A stretch of DNA of 64,000 bases from Scilla litardierei. Lineage: Eukaryota; Streptophyta; Magnoliopsida; Asparagales; Asparagaceae. The stretch's first letter is position 1, and each line of letters starts with the position of its first letter. The notes beneath the pieces were generated by a model, which was not told where the DNA came from, did no database searches, and saw only the letters and a list, made by a program, of their open reading frames with translations. Both the position numbers and the translations under genes were made by a program. The stretch is from positions 77,810,422 through 77,874,421 of the forward strand of contig CM061140.1 in assembly GCA_030789695.1 (NCBI GenBank), read 5' to 3'. This document shows, piece by piece, positions 30,873-42,330 of the stretch.

Positions 30873-32390
30873 GTGAGATTCTGTTAATCCGTTTGCTGGT
30901 GATTTAGTTTTGTGAGGTTTGTTCTATGTATCTTTCTGTCGAGCCAAGAATTGTCTACCCAACCAACCAAACACCTCAAATTGCCACCCTCGCTGCTCCA
31001 ACCGCTTCAACGTCCTCTTCTCGAAGTCCTCCAACCAAGGTGGCTACCAGACAATCAACCTCTGACGCGACTGCCGAACCACCTACTTCTTCATCCCCTC
31101 AAAGGTTGTTTCTTTGCAATCGAATAACTTGAGGAAGGCAAGAATACAAATTGCTCAGCAACGATTGGCACTGTTAAGCTTGGGGTGTCGTGTTGGGATG
31201 CGATTAAGTCGAGTCATGGAGGTGAACCACCAGAAAACTGGCTGTCGATGTCGACGTTGGCGGTGCACCAGCCTCCGTTCCTGCTATTCTTACCGTTCCC
31301 ACTGAATTTTCATGTAGTGAGTGTGCCCGAGTGTGAAGGAGGCAGCATGAATGAGAAGGGGAAGGGCGGGTGGGGCTGGTCGAATTTGGGGCAGGATTTG
31401 CCAATGCCGAAGTAGATTTGTAAGGGGTTAGATAAGTATGTGATTAGGGAGGACCGTGCGAAAATGTTAGGATCTTTGGCTTTCATTGGTGATGATTTTA
31501 ATTGAATTCAAGTAAAAATTGTGACTTTGTATGGCTGAATGTGACAAAATGGTATCTTTTGTGAAGAACCAATAGTTCCACATTGAAAACAGTATAAATT
31601 TTGGGGCATCATATGAGCCTAATGGGCCTCTCCACACATTGCTAATTGGTTTTGGGATGAATGCTTACTGATTTCATAACTTCTTTTTGTAGGATAAGTT
31701 TAAACTTAATGAAAGAGCTGTATTTGTTGAGTACTGAGTTTTTGAGATGGAGTTTATTTAAGGCTACTTGCCAAATTTCGATGGGTTAAATAGAAGGTGT
31801 TAGTTTTATAGAAATGTATTTGTTATCTGCAGTAGCTAGCATTGTATATTTCAAAAGAAAACATAGGGTGGAATTGTATGGTGATCTGAGGGAGTCTATG
31901 AAACAACAGACGCATCAAAAGGTGGAACAGTGCCATGAAGGAACAATTTGGTGCATATGCATTTTGTTACTTCAAATGAGGGCAAGCATGTTTTCTCAAT
32001 ATAATCCCGATCAGAAAAATATTCTTTTATCTGTTTAGAAAGAATCTCATAAAATATATTTTAGAAGTTACATTTTATCATAACATAGCCAATGTGTATT
32101 ACAGTACAAAAACAAAAGCTAAGCTAAGTTGGGCAGGGAGATTAGCAATTAATTGTTTTTATGAACCATTCAAATATGTGCAGCCACATGTAAAAGAGTA
32201 AATGGAATATATTTGAACATGGATTATAAAAATTGATGCATCTGAAACTGCAAATGTGAGTTTGAGTATGATGGTGAGTGGTTGACGTAATGATCTACCA
32301 ACTGGCAACAAGAAAAAAGAGACAATAAGTTGCAGACTCTAGCCAAAAGAAATCTCATCTAATATGATAAATAATCTTCATTATAATGGA
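30873..32390 (+). other. Unrecognised gene-like sequence downstream of the TH1 fragment
   Basis: A frame open across about 31160-31415 reads LGVSCWDAIKSSHGGEPPEN and ends GWGWSNLGQDLPMPK. Composition is more GC-rich and protein-like than its surroundings, but I do not recognise it. Around 30960-31090 a Ser/Pro/Thr-rich stretch is open in more than one frame. From about 31440 the sequence is AT-rich with no supported gene. These may be further captured or decayed gene pieces. Confidence 0.3.
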
Positions 32391-32469
32391 TCCACCATCG
32401 GCGTCTGGATCGACACCTGCAGTCGGTACGAGGAGCCTAGAACAAATGGCACCGCCCACTTCCTCGAAA
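32391..32469 (+). pseudogene. Fragment of mitochondrial processing peptidase beta subunit (M16 family)
   Basis: One short piece encodes STIGVWIDTCSRYEEPRTNG followed by TAHFLE. This matches the N-terminal M16 domain of MPP-beta, which reads TVGVWIDAGSR.E...NGTAHFLEHM around the zinc-binding HxxEH. The homology stops right after HFLE, before the H of the HxxEH motif is complete, so the fragment cannot encode an active site. Confidence 0.65.
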
Positions 32470-33828
32470 TCCTAGGAGAAAATACTATTTAAATATGCCA
32501 AACAGACCTGAAACCTGCTTTGAATGGTGTTAGGATTTGAATATCTTCATGCTTTTTTATTTTATGTTTTATTTTTTGTGTGTTTTTAGTGGCAGATGTG
32601 GGATGCAACAAGCTGACGATGGCTAATCAAGGCAGATCAGAGAGGTTTTTAATTTCAATCCCCCTTTTCCATCAATTTTTCTCTATTCTCTTAATTTTAT
32701 GATAAAAATCGCATTTTTAATTACAAAATCACATTTCTTCTTCATCTTCATCTTCATGGCTCTCCTTTTTTGGCTTTATATAGGATGTCAATGTCGATGG
32801 TTTCTGGGTTACAGGATACAAGGCCAACTTCATACATATATCTCAAAATAACTCACAAGGCTCTTTGATTTTGCCATCTGTATTTGCTATAAGATCTGCA
32901 CATTCGGCTCTCAGGTATTAGCTCTCAAATTAGCTTGAAATCCTAGGTGAAAACAATATTTAAATATGCCAAACAGACCTGATGTTGATTTAGTGGAAGA
33001 GATTGTGCTGTAGTTCGATTAGTTTAGCTCGAATTGGAGCGTAATTATGTGCATTCCATTGTTTGCATGGTTCTGATGTTGATTTAGGTCTGCTTATTGA
33101 GTACATATATGTCTTCCTTGATTATATCTTTGTTACCAATAAATGTTGTAGGAAATGAACTATCATGTCCCGGCTGACTTGCTGATCTTATAGAATTTGA
33201 TGATTTTAAGCTGACGCCATACTGTGGTCGCCTTTCATGTAGAAAGTTGAAGTTCAATGGTGCTGAATTTCTTGGTTTTTTTTCCTTTTCTGTTTTCATG
33301 CTCTGCATGCTTGGATCACCCTACTCTGTAGCTGCAATTTAAATTAGTTGTATTATATGGACAAGTGAATCTGGCTTCCTTGAAATTGTGCAATTTAGCC
33401 AAATCCTATGTAATTTATATTTGTACATAATATTATGAGGTCATTTTTTAATGTTTTTTAGACTACACCGAAACCTTTGTTGACATTGGATTAAGATACT
33501 ACCTTTATGTTTGTTTTTAGGCATGGTACACGGGAACTTACAGATCCACTTCCACGTCTATGTATAAATGTAGCACATCAGCCAAGATCTAGCCGAGACA
33601 CCGTATAGAACCTACGATCTCCATATCTTGGAATAATTTCATGTATGTATGACATGTATCTGATGTTTGTAACTGAAGTGAATTTCTTGATCTCCCAAGG
33701 GCTATTCTGCAGTTACTAAAAGCATATCACGTTTAAAGCCACAATTCTATAATTATTATTAAGATTGATAAAGTAATTAGCGATTGTCTATGGCGATTAT
33801 TTTGACACTACTATTCTATCTTAGGATC
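32470..33828. other. AT-rich sequence without supported genes
   Basis: No coding region recognised. The phrase AATATTTAAATATGCCAAACAGACCTGA recurs in two forms near 32490 and 32955, so part of it is duplicated. A short open piece near 33530-33610 is unassigned. Confidence 0.4.
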
Positions 33829-34370
33829 GAGGGCTCATGAAGCATTTGAAGAGGCTCAATGCTAAAGCATTGGCTATTGTATAACCTTGGGGTGCTTTTG
33901 TAAGTTTGACTTTTTATAAGCTATATCTATATGTTTTTTGCTTCCAATCTATCCCTATACATTCTAACCATACATCTTTAAAATTCTTTAGGCTATCAAG
34001 CCATCATCTAGCCCTCACAAAGCATGTGAATGTCTGCCTCACATCCTTATTTTAAGAAATATGCTGAAATATGCAATTACTTTATGAAGTCATTGCTATT
34101 TTGATGCAACGCTATGTCATGGTTGATAACAAACTTAGAACTGATAAAACTTATCTCGTTGGCATCATGTGTATGCTATTTCCTCTATTTTATCGTTTAT
34201 TTTAGTTAACCTCTTGCCTTTTTCTTTTCAAGCATATCCTTTTTCTCATCCCCTTTTGATTATTCATGCCTGTTATTTTGTAGTTGTTGTTTCTACTTTC
34301 TATCCCAAAGGCAAATGAGAACTTCCGTCTATTGTACGATGCCAATGGACTGTTCCGCCTCTATTTTACT
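33829..34370 (+). pseudogene. Ribosomal protein eS4 (RPS4) pseudogene with introns retained
   Basis: Three exon-like pieces follow the order of plant 40S protein S4. Piece 33829-33899 reads GLMKHLKRLNAKALAIV then a stop and PWGAF. Piece 33992-34170 reads [19 protein letters not shown], then after a frame change EVIAILMQRYVMVDNKLRTD. Piece 34284-about 34370 reads SIPKANENFRLLYDANGLFR. They are separated by GT...AG segments of about 92 and 113 bases, at positions consistent with RPS4 introns. A TAA in the first piece and a frameshift in the second make it non-functional. Retained introns mean a segmental copy, not a processed one. Confidence 0.8.
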
Positions 34371-35049
34371 ATTTTTTATCTTTATCCCTTTAATTTCATG
34401 GAAGTGCCCAAATTTTCTTATCTCTTTGTGTTGATATGCCTTGGTAGTGCCTAATTTGTGTTGATATGCCTAATTTGTGTCATGAACCCTGTCAATTTCA
34501 ATCCTTTCCTCAATGTTTACTTTTTGAGTTTTGATCTATCTTAAGTTGTAAGAAGAAACTCATGGAGGAAAAAAATGTATTTTTTGATCTTGAGCTTTGA
34601 ACTTGAGTTTTGAGCTTAATTTTTTAGCTTAAGCATAACGAATGTTTGTTGTAATGCAAATGTTATCTTATTTGCTCTTATGTGTAAAATCGGATGCATC
34701 ACAAGGAAACTATTGTGAAGCAATGTGTTTTAATAGAATAACAGAAAATATTGAGTTGCAGATTTGTTTCCATCTTCAACCTATGAAGAAGGCTGTAGCT
34801 AATATACTCGCTTCATGTTGCTTTAGTTATGTTTTAAGTTTTATGTGAGCTTAAAAAATATCAAGTCAAGCTTGACTTCATGTCTAATCTGTAACAGCTT
34901 TGTTCAGTTTTATTAAGCTTGATGCACTAAAAATCTGGTAGGAAATCTATAATAGCAAGCTTCACAAACTGATCTAATTATCACCAGCATATAATATCTA
35001 GCCTTGGTATTATCATTCTTGCTTTCACATTGACAGAACTTTATTTTTG
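34371..35049. other. AT-rich sequence up to the second gap
   Basis: No further eS4 exon or other gene could be supported; an open frame at 34642-34848 is unassigned. Confidence 0.4.
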
Positions 35050-35549
35050 NNNNNNNNNNNNNNNNNNNNNNNNNNNNNNNNNNNNNNNNNNNNNNNNNNN
35101 NNNNNNNNNNNNNNNNNNNNNNNNNNNNNNNNNNNNNNNNNNNNNNNNNNNNNNNNNNNNNNNNNNNNNNNNNNNNNNNNNNNNNNNNNNNNNNNNNNNN
35201 NNNNNNNNNNNNNNNNNNNNNNNNNNNNNNNNNNNNNNNNNNNNNNNNNNNNNNNNNNNNNNNNNNNNNNNNNNNNNNNNNNNNNNNNNNNNNNNNNNNN
35301 NNNNNNNNNNNNNNNNNNNNNNNNNNNNNNNNNNNNNNNNNNNNNNNNNNNNNNNNNNNNNNNNNNNNNNNNNNNNNNNNNNNNNNNNNNNNNNNNNNNN
35401 NNNNNNNNNNNNNNNNNNNNNNNNNNNNNNNNNNNNNNNNNNNNNNNNNNNNNNNNNNNNNNNNNNNNNNNNNNNNNNNNNNNNNNNNNNNNNNNNNNNN
35501 NNNNNNNNNNNNNNNNNNNNNNNNNNNNNNNNNNNNNNNNNNNNNNNNN
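35050..35549. other. Assembly gap, 500 N
   Basis: Exactly 500 N. Protein frames crossing it are artefacts. It hides the upstream part of the element fragment that follows. Confidence 1.
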
Positions 35550-35609
35550 CCAGCCACTAGGACTTTCGTCGAGAGACTTAGGCCATTTGTGAATTTTTGC
35601 AAGAAACAA

Positions 35610-35962
35610 GCCCTCACCCGATCGGGTGAGACGTATCAGACAATGGACCGTATCTGTTCTCCAACGAACCGGTTGGGTGAAGAAAGCTGAGACCAGGTGG
35701 CTGACCGTGTGGGAAGGGGTGAATTCTCGGGAAATTTGGGGATTACATTAACCGATCGGTTGATAGAAGCTGCGGTCGGGTGACTGACTGGGTGAAAAGT
35801 CACAGTACTCTCGGGATGATTTGGGAAACGGTCAACCGATCGGGTGAAAAGTCACCCGATCGGTTCACCTGTAGCTGTTGGACGATGGAAAATTTTTGAA
35901 ACTTACCCAACCGATCGGGTGAACCCTCACCCGATCGGTTCGCTTTCGCCCCTATATATATT
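35610..35962 (+). promoter_or_regulatory. Internal CGATCGG motif cluster with TATA box (mosaic copy)
   Basis: Motifs such as CACCCGATCGGGTG (35617), CAACCGATCGGGTG (35833) and CACCCGATCGGTTC (35852, 35928) lie in both orientations. They lead to CCTATATATATTCCC with the TATA core at 35953-35962. The motif is of family 1 type although the LTR just downstream is family 2. Confidence 0.7.
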
Positions 35963-36406
35963 CCCGTTCGCGCGACTTCGTCCACCCGACCCCCAAATTC
36001 CCGTTCGCACGTTCTCTCCTCCTCCATCAGCCAAATCGATCTCCTCCATCTACCACACTACCTCTAAATCATCAACCTCACTCATTCCCATACTCCCCCA
36101 CCATCACCACCCTTACCATCAGCAACATTCACTCACCAAACATCCAAACCATAAACCTAGCCCCCAAATTTTCGAAAATTTCGATTCTTGTCGGATCAAC
36201 GAGCGTCGGCTTTCCAAATCACTTCCTTATACTGTGTGGGGTCTTTCGGGTGCTTGATCTTACAACGTTGATGGGTAACCACTTTCCACTCTTCACATTT
36301 CTTTCATTTTATGCAATGTCTTGAATTTTTGTTTGCACACTTCATCTGCTTCATCATCTTCATAGACACCATATCCCGCTCCATCATTCTTCCCCACGTC
36401 GTCACC

Positions 36407-36771
36407 ATGTCTGGGAAGGGAAAGGAGATAGTCTCATCGTTACGCAGATATCCCCTATACGGCCCCTTTTCCCCATCTTTCCTTGGCATCAACCCTTCTT
36501 CTGAAGAGCAATTCGATCGTTTACAAGCCCTTCTTCCTCGCCCGATGCGACCTACTCTTTTCGCCGACTCCCCCACTCTCGAATCTCTTGGACTCCTTCG
36601 GGGCGTCAGCGCACTTTTTCGCTTTATAGGTTAGGATTTCCTTCTGCGGACCCATGCCAATACACATATGAATCTCACACTTAAGTTCCTCAGCTCTCTC
36701 GAGGTGACCGATTTAGGTTTCACCTTCTGCGCCTTCAATTGCGATTTTACCATGAGTTTCAATGAGCTTAA
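36407..36771 (+). pseudogene. Athila ORF-1-like ORF2, N-terminal part only
   Basis: ATG at 36407 begins MSGKGKEIVSSLRRYPLYG. A TAG near 36632 interrupts it; in the same frame LTLKFLSSLEVTDLGFTF follows, the Athila ORF-1 signature. The frame is cut at 36771 by the LTR junction. It is distinct from E1/E4 ORF2 at the N-terminus and lacks their KR-rich segment. Confidence 0.7.
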
Positions 36772-37561
36772 TGATCACTCCGTGTTTTACACCTTTTTTC
36801 CGCATGATTGCATGCCATTTAGATCGCTCAAATCACGCTTTTCACGATTTATCGACAATATTGCGATACATTTCACGATTTGTTGTTTTTGTCGTATTTC
36901 AGAAGATTTGGAGCGATTTGGAGTGATCCCGAAATACACCTACTCCAGAGTGTCACCGATGACTTCTCCGAGGAGTATTTTGCTATTGGAGAGGAGCGGA
37001 AGAAGAAAGAACGTCGTAGGAGCGACGAGGAGGCAAAAAACAAGCTGTTTGGGCATTTTTGGTGTCTCACTCGGTCGAGTGAAGGAGTCACTCGGCCAAC
37101 CAACGAGACCCCGCTCGGCCGACCAGATCGGACACACTTCATGTGTGCACTCGGCCGAGCATCGGAAGCCACATCAGCCGAGTGATGGAACCCCGTCCGC
37201 TCGAGTGGCACTCAGACGACGCCCATCAAAAAGAGCCAACTTACTGTTTTTCGTCTGCCTGAGCTTCAGAAGACCCACTCGGCCGAGTTGAAAATGCCGA
37301 CCGCCCGAGTGAATAGAAGCCATCGGCCGAGTGACGACAACTCACTCGGCCGAGCGACGCCCGAAGTGAAGACTCCCAAGACCCCAGACTTACTGGAATT
37401 TCTCAGGGTTTCTCACTCGGCCGAGCGACTTTTGTCACTCGGCCGAGTGAGCCGCGCTGCCTGTAGCGTAAATTGTGATTTTCAGGCTGCGCAGGGGCAT
37501 TTTGGTCACAGTTTTTTGGACGATTTTGGGGGGTATTTAACCCCAGTTTTTAACCTAGGTT
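36772..37561 (+). repeat. Family 2 LTR, 5' part, fused to a family 1 LTR
   Basis: It starts TGATCACTCCGTG and matches the family 2 LTR through the CTCGGCCGAG cluster (37070-37455) and the TATTTAA box (37534-37540) as far as TAACCTAGGTTAG. The hairpin array and the rest are missing. At about 37562 the sequence switches to family 1 LTR sequence. Confidence 0.8.
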
Positions 37562-38582
37562 AGGGAGGAGTCACGCGTGATCCAGGGGGTCAAACGACCA
37601 AGATTTCTATCTTTCAGCCCCTCACCCAATCGGTTGGATAGAGCCAACCGATCGGGTGATGCACGCGTGCACGACCCAGACAGCAGCTGAAGCAACGTGA
37701 GTGTCTACCCACCGGTTCGACGACCGGTTCAGCCTAACTGTCTTCTCTGGAAATTGAAGCTGAATTCCAACCGATCGGGTAACCTTCACCCAATCAGTTC
37801 ATCTGTAGCCGATTCCCCAAAGACACGACCCGGAGAGCTCACCTGACGGCCAGCTGATCGTGCCAAAACGTCACAAATTTCTATCTTTTGGGCGACGTTT
37901 CCAACCGATCGTTGATTTATCAACCGATCGGTTCACCCGGTGACTGCAAGATCCAAACGACTAGGCGCTTCCGCCAACCGATCGTGTCGCCTGACCGGGT
38001 GAAGTTTCTAAAGACCATTGCCAAAGATCGCAGCAGCACACCCGATCGGTTGATACTTCAACCGATCGGGTGACGTTGTTTTCTATATATATAAACCCTA
38101 GGTTTTCAGAATCGATAGCTGTGTTTTTATTTCTGTCTTTTCTCTATTGCGACGGCTGGAATTTTTTGGTTATTTGTAAGTGTTCAAATCTTCATGAAAC
38201 TTTAATATATTGTTAATTGCATTGCTACTACTTCATTTCTATTGCCCGATTATGTTTTTAACGGTCGATTTTCATTTAGATTGCCTTTTACCTAAAATGT
38301 GTGAGTAGTTCCTAAATCTGGGATTTTGGTGGAAACCCCTTCGTGTGTTCTCCATAATGTGTCCATAGGACTAGGAAATCGATATGGATTAGGAATCTAT
38401 TGGTTACGCGGGGTGTTTCATTGTCATCGGCGGGGAAAAGACCGACTTTGACTGTTGGGCCAAGGGGGAATAAACTTGGCGGTTGACTCCCTAGCCATAG
38501 GTCACGCCCTTATCGTAGACATCGAATCCTAGCACGTGAGAATGGCAGGAAGAGATGTTGGGAGTTATCGTTGCGAGCTTAG
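37562..38582 (+). repeat. Family 1 LTR, plus-strand, part 1 (chimera; interrupted by E2)
   Basis: It matches the reverse complement of the E1 LTR from GGAGGAGTCACGCGTGATC onward, lacking the first ~190 LTR bases. It contains its own CGATCGG cluster (37625-38075) and TATA box (TATATATATAA at 38084-38094), then leader sequence up to GCGAGCTTAG where E2 is inserted. It resumes at 50522. The chimera therefore has two complete but different promoter regions in tandem. Confidence 0.8.
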
Positions 38583-38949
38583 TGAGCGCTTCGGAATGTA
38601 ACCCAAAAAGAGCGACCGTGTAGTTTTACCGCAAGCGCACGGTGTAGCGGCGAGCGGGTTATCGAACACAGGGAGGACGAATGACGGTGTCTTCTCTGAA
38701 CAACCTGGCTATAAGAACAGAAAAGATGGAATTTGCCTTTTGGTGATCCTGTCACAATCGTCAGACAAAGTATGGAATATAGAATCAGATAAAAGACGCC
38801 TAGGGAATGGGGAATCCCTGCTACTCACCGTATCTCGTCAATGTGATTCATTGGTATCACAATTGCTAGGGTAGAATTTCGGATGAACTAGTTGCAACTG
38901 AATGTAGAACCTAGCTCACGCTCTCACGCTGTTGCCGGTCTATAGCTAA

Positions 38950-39255
38950 CCTAGGGTTGGGTCTAATCTCTTGCAAACCCTAGCCTAGGCAAGCTAGCAT
39001 TAGGATCAACATCATCGTTCAATCGCGCCCCGAGCCCACTCTCGTGCAAACTCGGGCCACGACCTAGGTTGGGATAGTTCATGCCCGTCCAATCTCTTGC
39101 AAACGGGTATCGGCATGGAATTGCAACGGATAACCCTAGTATCGATCCAATCTCTTGCAAACCGATAATACAGAAACTCAATTTCAACCCAATTCGGATT
39201 TCTAGGGTTTCATATCGAATTGGGATCCAATCTCTTGCAAATCCCAATTGATATG
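38950..39255 (-). ncRNA. Five-hairpin array, E2 3' LTR copy
   Basis: Hairpins lie at 38950-38989, 39029-39056, 39084-39107, 39140-39167 and 39211-39255. On the plus strand the constant loop reads CCAATCTCTTGCAA (CTAATCTCTTGCAA in the first, CCACTCTCGTGCAA in the second). Stem of the third is CCCGT/ACGGG, against CCCAT/ATGGG in the other LTR of the same element. The fourth has a G-U pair where the other LTR has G-C. The last has a 15-bp stem with one bulged base. Confidence 0.8.
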
Positions 39256-39640
39256 AATACCTAGCTATCCATGTTAAATCGATCCCAAACTAACCCTAAT
39301 AGCAATTCTAGCAATATTTCTACCAAGTCATCACAAATCAGAAATTGGGCTCGTAGGGTTCATCCCCACGCCCCAAGACGTTAGGACTACTCACAATTCA
39401 TAGCACAAATACAAAAATAATCAATGGACTTAACAAAAGAATTCATCACAATATTCAAATAGGCAATAAAAATAGTATTTTTAAGGGAGAGAGAGACAAA
39501 CCAATAGAGTTCACCAAGAATCCAACAAAAATAAGCTTTTCTCTCCTCTCCAATCACAATAATCTAAAGCTAAAAAGTTTAATCTAAAAAGCTGCAAAAA
39601 GTAATGGGAAAAGCTCTCTAACCTAGGTCAAAAACTGGGG

Positions 39641-40115
39641 TTAAATACCCGCCAAAATCGTCCAAAAAACTATGACCAAAATGCCCCTGCGCAGCCTGAA
39701 AATCACAATTTTCGCTACAGGCAGCGCGTCGCACTCGTCCGAGTGACAAAAGTCGCTCGGCCGAGTAAGAAACCCAAAAAATTTCCAGTAAGTCTGGGCC
39801 TTCGGGGGTCTTCTCTTCGGGGGTCGCTCGGCCGAGTGAGTTGTAGTCACTCGGCCGATGGCTTCTATTCACTCGGGCGGTCGGCATTTTCCACTCGGCT
39901 GAGTGGGTCTTCTGAAGCTCAGGCAGACGAAAAACAGTAAGTCGGCTCTTTTGGATGGGCGTCGTCTGAATGCCACTCGGGCGGACGGGGTCTCGTCACT
40001 CGGCCGATGTGGCTTCTGATGCTCGGCCGAGTGCACATATGATGCGTGTCCGATCTGGCCGGCCGAGCAGGGTCTCACTGGTCGGCCGAGTGACTCCTTC
40101 ACTCGGCCGAGTGAG
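39641..40115 (-). promoter_or_regulatory. U3 CTCGGCCGAG cluster with TATA-like box, E2 3' LTR
   Basis: Motifs run from 39733 to 40115, for example CGCTCGGCCGAGTGAG at 39825 and CACTCGGCCGAGTGAG near 40100. On the minus strand they lead to GGTATTTAACCCC (TATTTAA at 39647-39641). Confidence 0.75.
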
Positions 40116-40408
40116 ACACCAAAAATGCCCAAACAGCTTGTTTTTGCCTCCTCGTCGCTCCTGTGACGTTCTTTCTTCTTCCGCTCCTCTCCAATGGCGA
40201 AATACCCCTCGGGGAGGTCATCGGTGACACTCTGGAGTAGGCGTGTCTCGGGATCACTCCAAATCGCTCCAAATCACCTGAAATTCGACAAAAACAACAA
40301 ATCGTGAAGAGTATCGCAATATCGTCGGTATATCGTGAAAAACATGATTTGAGCGATCTAAATGGCATGCAAACATGCGGAAAAAAGGTGTAAAATATGG
40401 AGTGATCA

Positions 40409-42330
40409 AAATCCCCCAAGCTTACCTCTTACTCGTCCTCGAGGAAGATAAGTAAAAGGCGAACCCGGTGGATTTCGAAAACGAAAACGACGGAAAAATG
40501 GAAAACGAAAAACGAAGAAGAAGGAAGAAAGCGAAGATGGAAGCTGCTAGATCATTTTCTCAGACGTGGGTTTTGCTCAATCATATAGCATGCACCAAAT
40601 GTAAAACACATGTCAAAGAATTTTATTTCGATATCATAGTATAATGGTGCAAATAGAAATAGAAAACCCAAGAATATTGATATATCATGAAAACCGGAAT
40701 AATTTTAGAATTAACATCGCCTGAATCATTTAAAGCGGTATACAATATCGCAGATCACACACTTTTCAATTGAATGCTTTCTATGAGGAGTACAAGAATA
40801 TCACGCAATAGAATAGAAAGAATAGAAGAGTATGGATTTCATGAAATGAGTGTTAGGCATAGATTTCTGGACTTCGTAAAGCTAAAAATAATCTCACCGA
40901 GTATAGAATATTACTTAGCCTAGGTTGTCGTGCAACGTCAAGTAGTCACTCTCTCACACATCATTGGATTCTCTCCCCCAAGCTTATCTATAAGCGTGGT
41001 GTCATAAAAAAAATATTTGCATCCCCATTTCTATAAAGCTCCAAAAGTGATAAAAATAAAAACAAAAAGAGGGAAAGAAAGAGAAATCATGAGATGGGAT
41101 CTTTTATTGAGGTTCTTTTCTCTTTTTCTTTTTTTTTCTTTTCTTTTTCTCCCTTTTTTTGAATTCATATATGCACAATGATCCCAAATCAAAGAGAAGT
41201 AAGGATATACAAGAATTTTTCTTCTTTTTCTTTGTTTTTGGGAAATTTGGAGCTAGGAATTAATAGCGGGGGGAAATGCCATATATTAGAATTGCTAAGG
41301 GGAGATTCACCAACGATTTTAAAATAGAGAATTGATGTTCAAGATATGTGGAGAAAGAAGTAAATATGTCTCTCAGTTCACTCTATGAGACGTGCACGAC
41401 AACTTCAGCAGGGTAATCTAATCTACTCAGTTTCGATCACAAAAAAGCTAACTAATCCAGATTTATCATAGCTAACATCATTCAACCATCCTGAAGTGAA
41501 GTGTACAAATCATACATATAGAAGTGATATAGGAAAAGAAAACGGTACTCCAAATATAAGCATCCAATGCGTGAATCTTGGTGTGTTTTCTGCGATAGCA
41601 TACATATGAATATTCAGACTCAGATAATAATAAAATTTCATCCATTTTCATGCGGAAAAAGTGTGGGTTACTATATCTAAATGCAAGGCAAGTCATAGCA
41701 TATTATATCAGAAATAAAATCTAAGACATGACAAATATAGCATGCATATATAGAGAAAGCTAACGCCATGTAATCATCATCACAGAAAATTCATCTCTAG
41801 CATGAGATGAAAAAGAAATAAAGGTAAAGGGAAAATGAAACTAAGTACAATGCAGCACACAGAGAAAATAAGAAAAACGTGATGCATGGCAAAAAGAAGA
41901 AAAAATGATGAAAATGAGTGCAAATGCGGAAAATGGCGTGAAAAAACTAAAAAATAAAAGGTGGTAAATCGAAAAGAACGTGAGAACTCACTCCCCCAAG
42001 CTAAAGGGCACAGTGTCCTCAATGTGCGAAGTGTGGCACACCGAGAGACGTGTAAAGTGAGGGGAAGGTGAGGATGCATGCATGATGAAAAAGGAAAGAA
42101 AATTACAAAAGAAAAATAAGAAATAAAAATATGATGCGGACATGATGCATGCAGATAGTGGAGGGAAATAGATATAAAAATGTGTCACCAAAAACTCTCC
42201 CTCTCTCCCAAAAATGATATATAAATATATGATCAAAATGTGTATCCAGAACAGTGAGGGGAGGGGGGGTGGGAAAAATCGTCAGGACCCAGCAGAGACG
42301 GGCAGCACAACGGCAAAAAGATCGATGGAA
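40409..42330 (-). other. E2 3' non-coding region with polypurine tract and extra copies
   Basis: The polypurine tract is the complement of AAATCCCCCAAGCTT (40409-40423). Further copies of CCCCCAAGCT lie near 40976-40985 and 41993-42002; a fourth in the element lies near 45921-45930 at the end of protease. A T-rich tract near 41110-41165 and A-rich stretches produce meaningless Phe/Lys-rich frames. No gene is supported. Confidence 0.8.

Larger units (their letters stand above)
35550..36771 (+). mobile_element. Athila-type element fragment: internal promoter region and start of ORF2
   Basis: Plus-strand order is CGATCGG motif cluster, TATA box, leader, start of an Athila ORF-1-like frame, then an abrupt jump into a family 2 LTR at 36772. 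The jump occurs at GAGCTT, which is also the start of the polypurine tract AGCTTGGGGG, suggesting a deletion through short homology that removed most of ORF2 and the 3' region. Confidence 0.75.
38583..40408 (-). repeat. E2 3' LTR
   Basis: It starts (plus strand) TGAGCGCTTCGG and ends GGAGTGATCA before AAATCCCCCAAGCTT. It contains the five-hairpin array (38950-39255), TATA-like box (39641-39647) and CTCGGCCGAG cluster to 40115. Confidence 0.95.
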
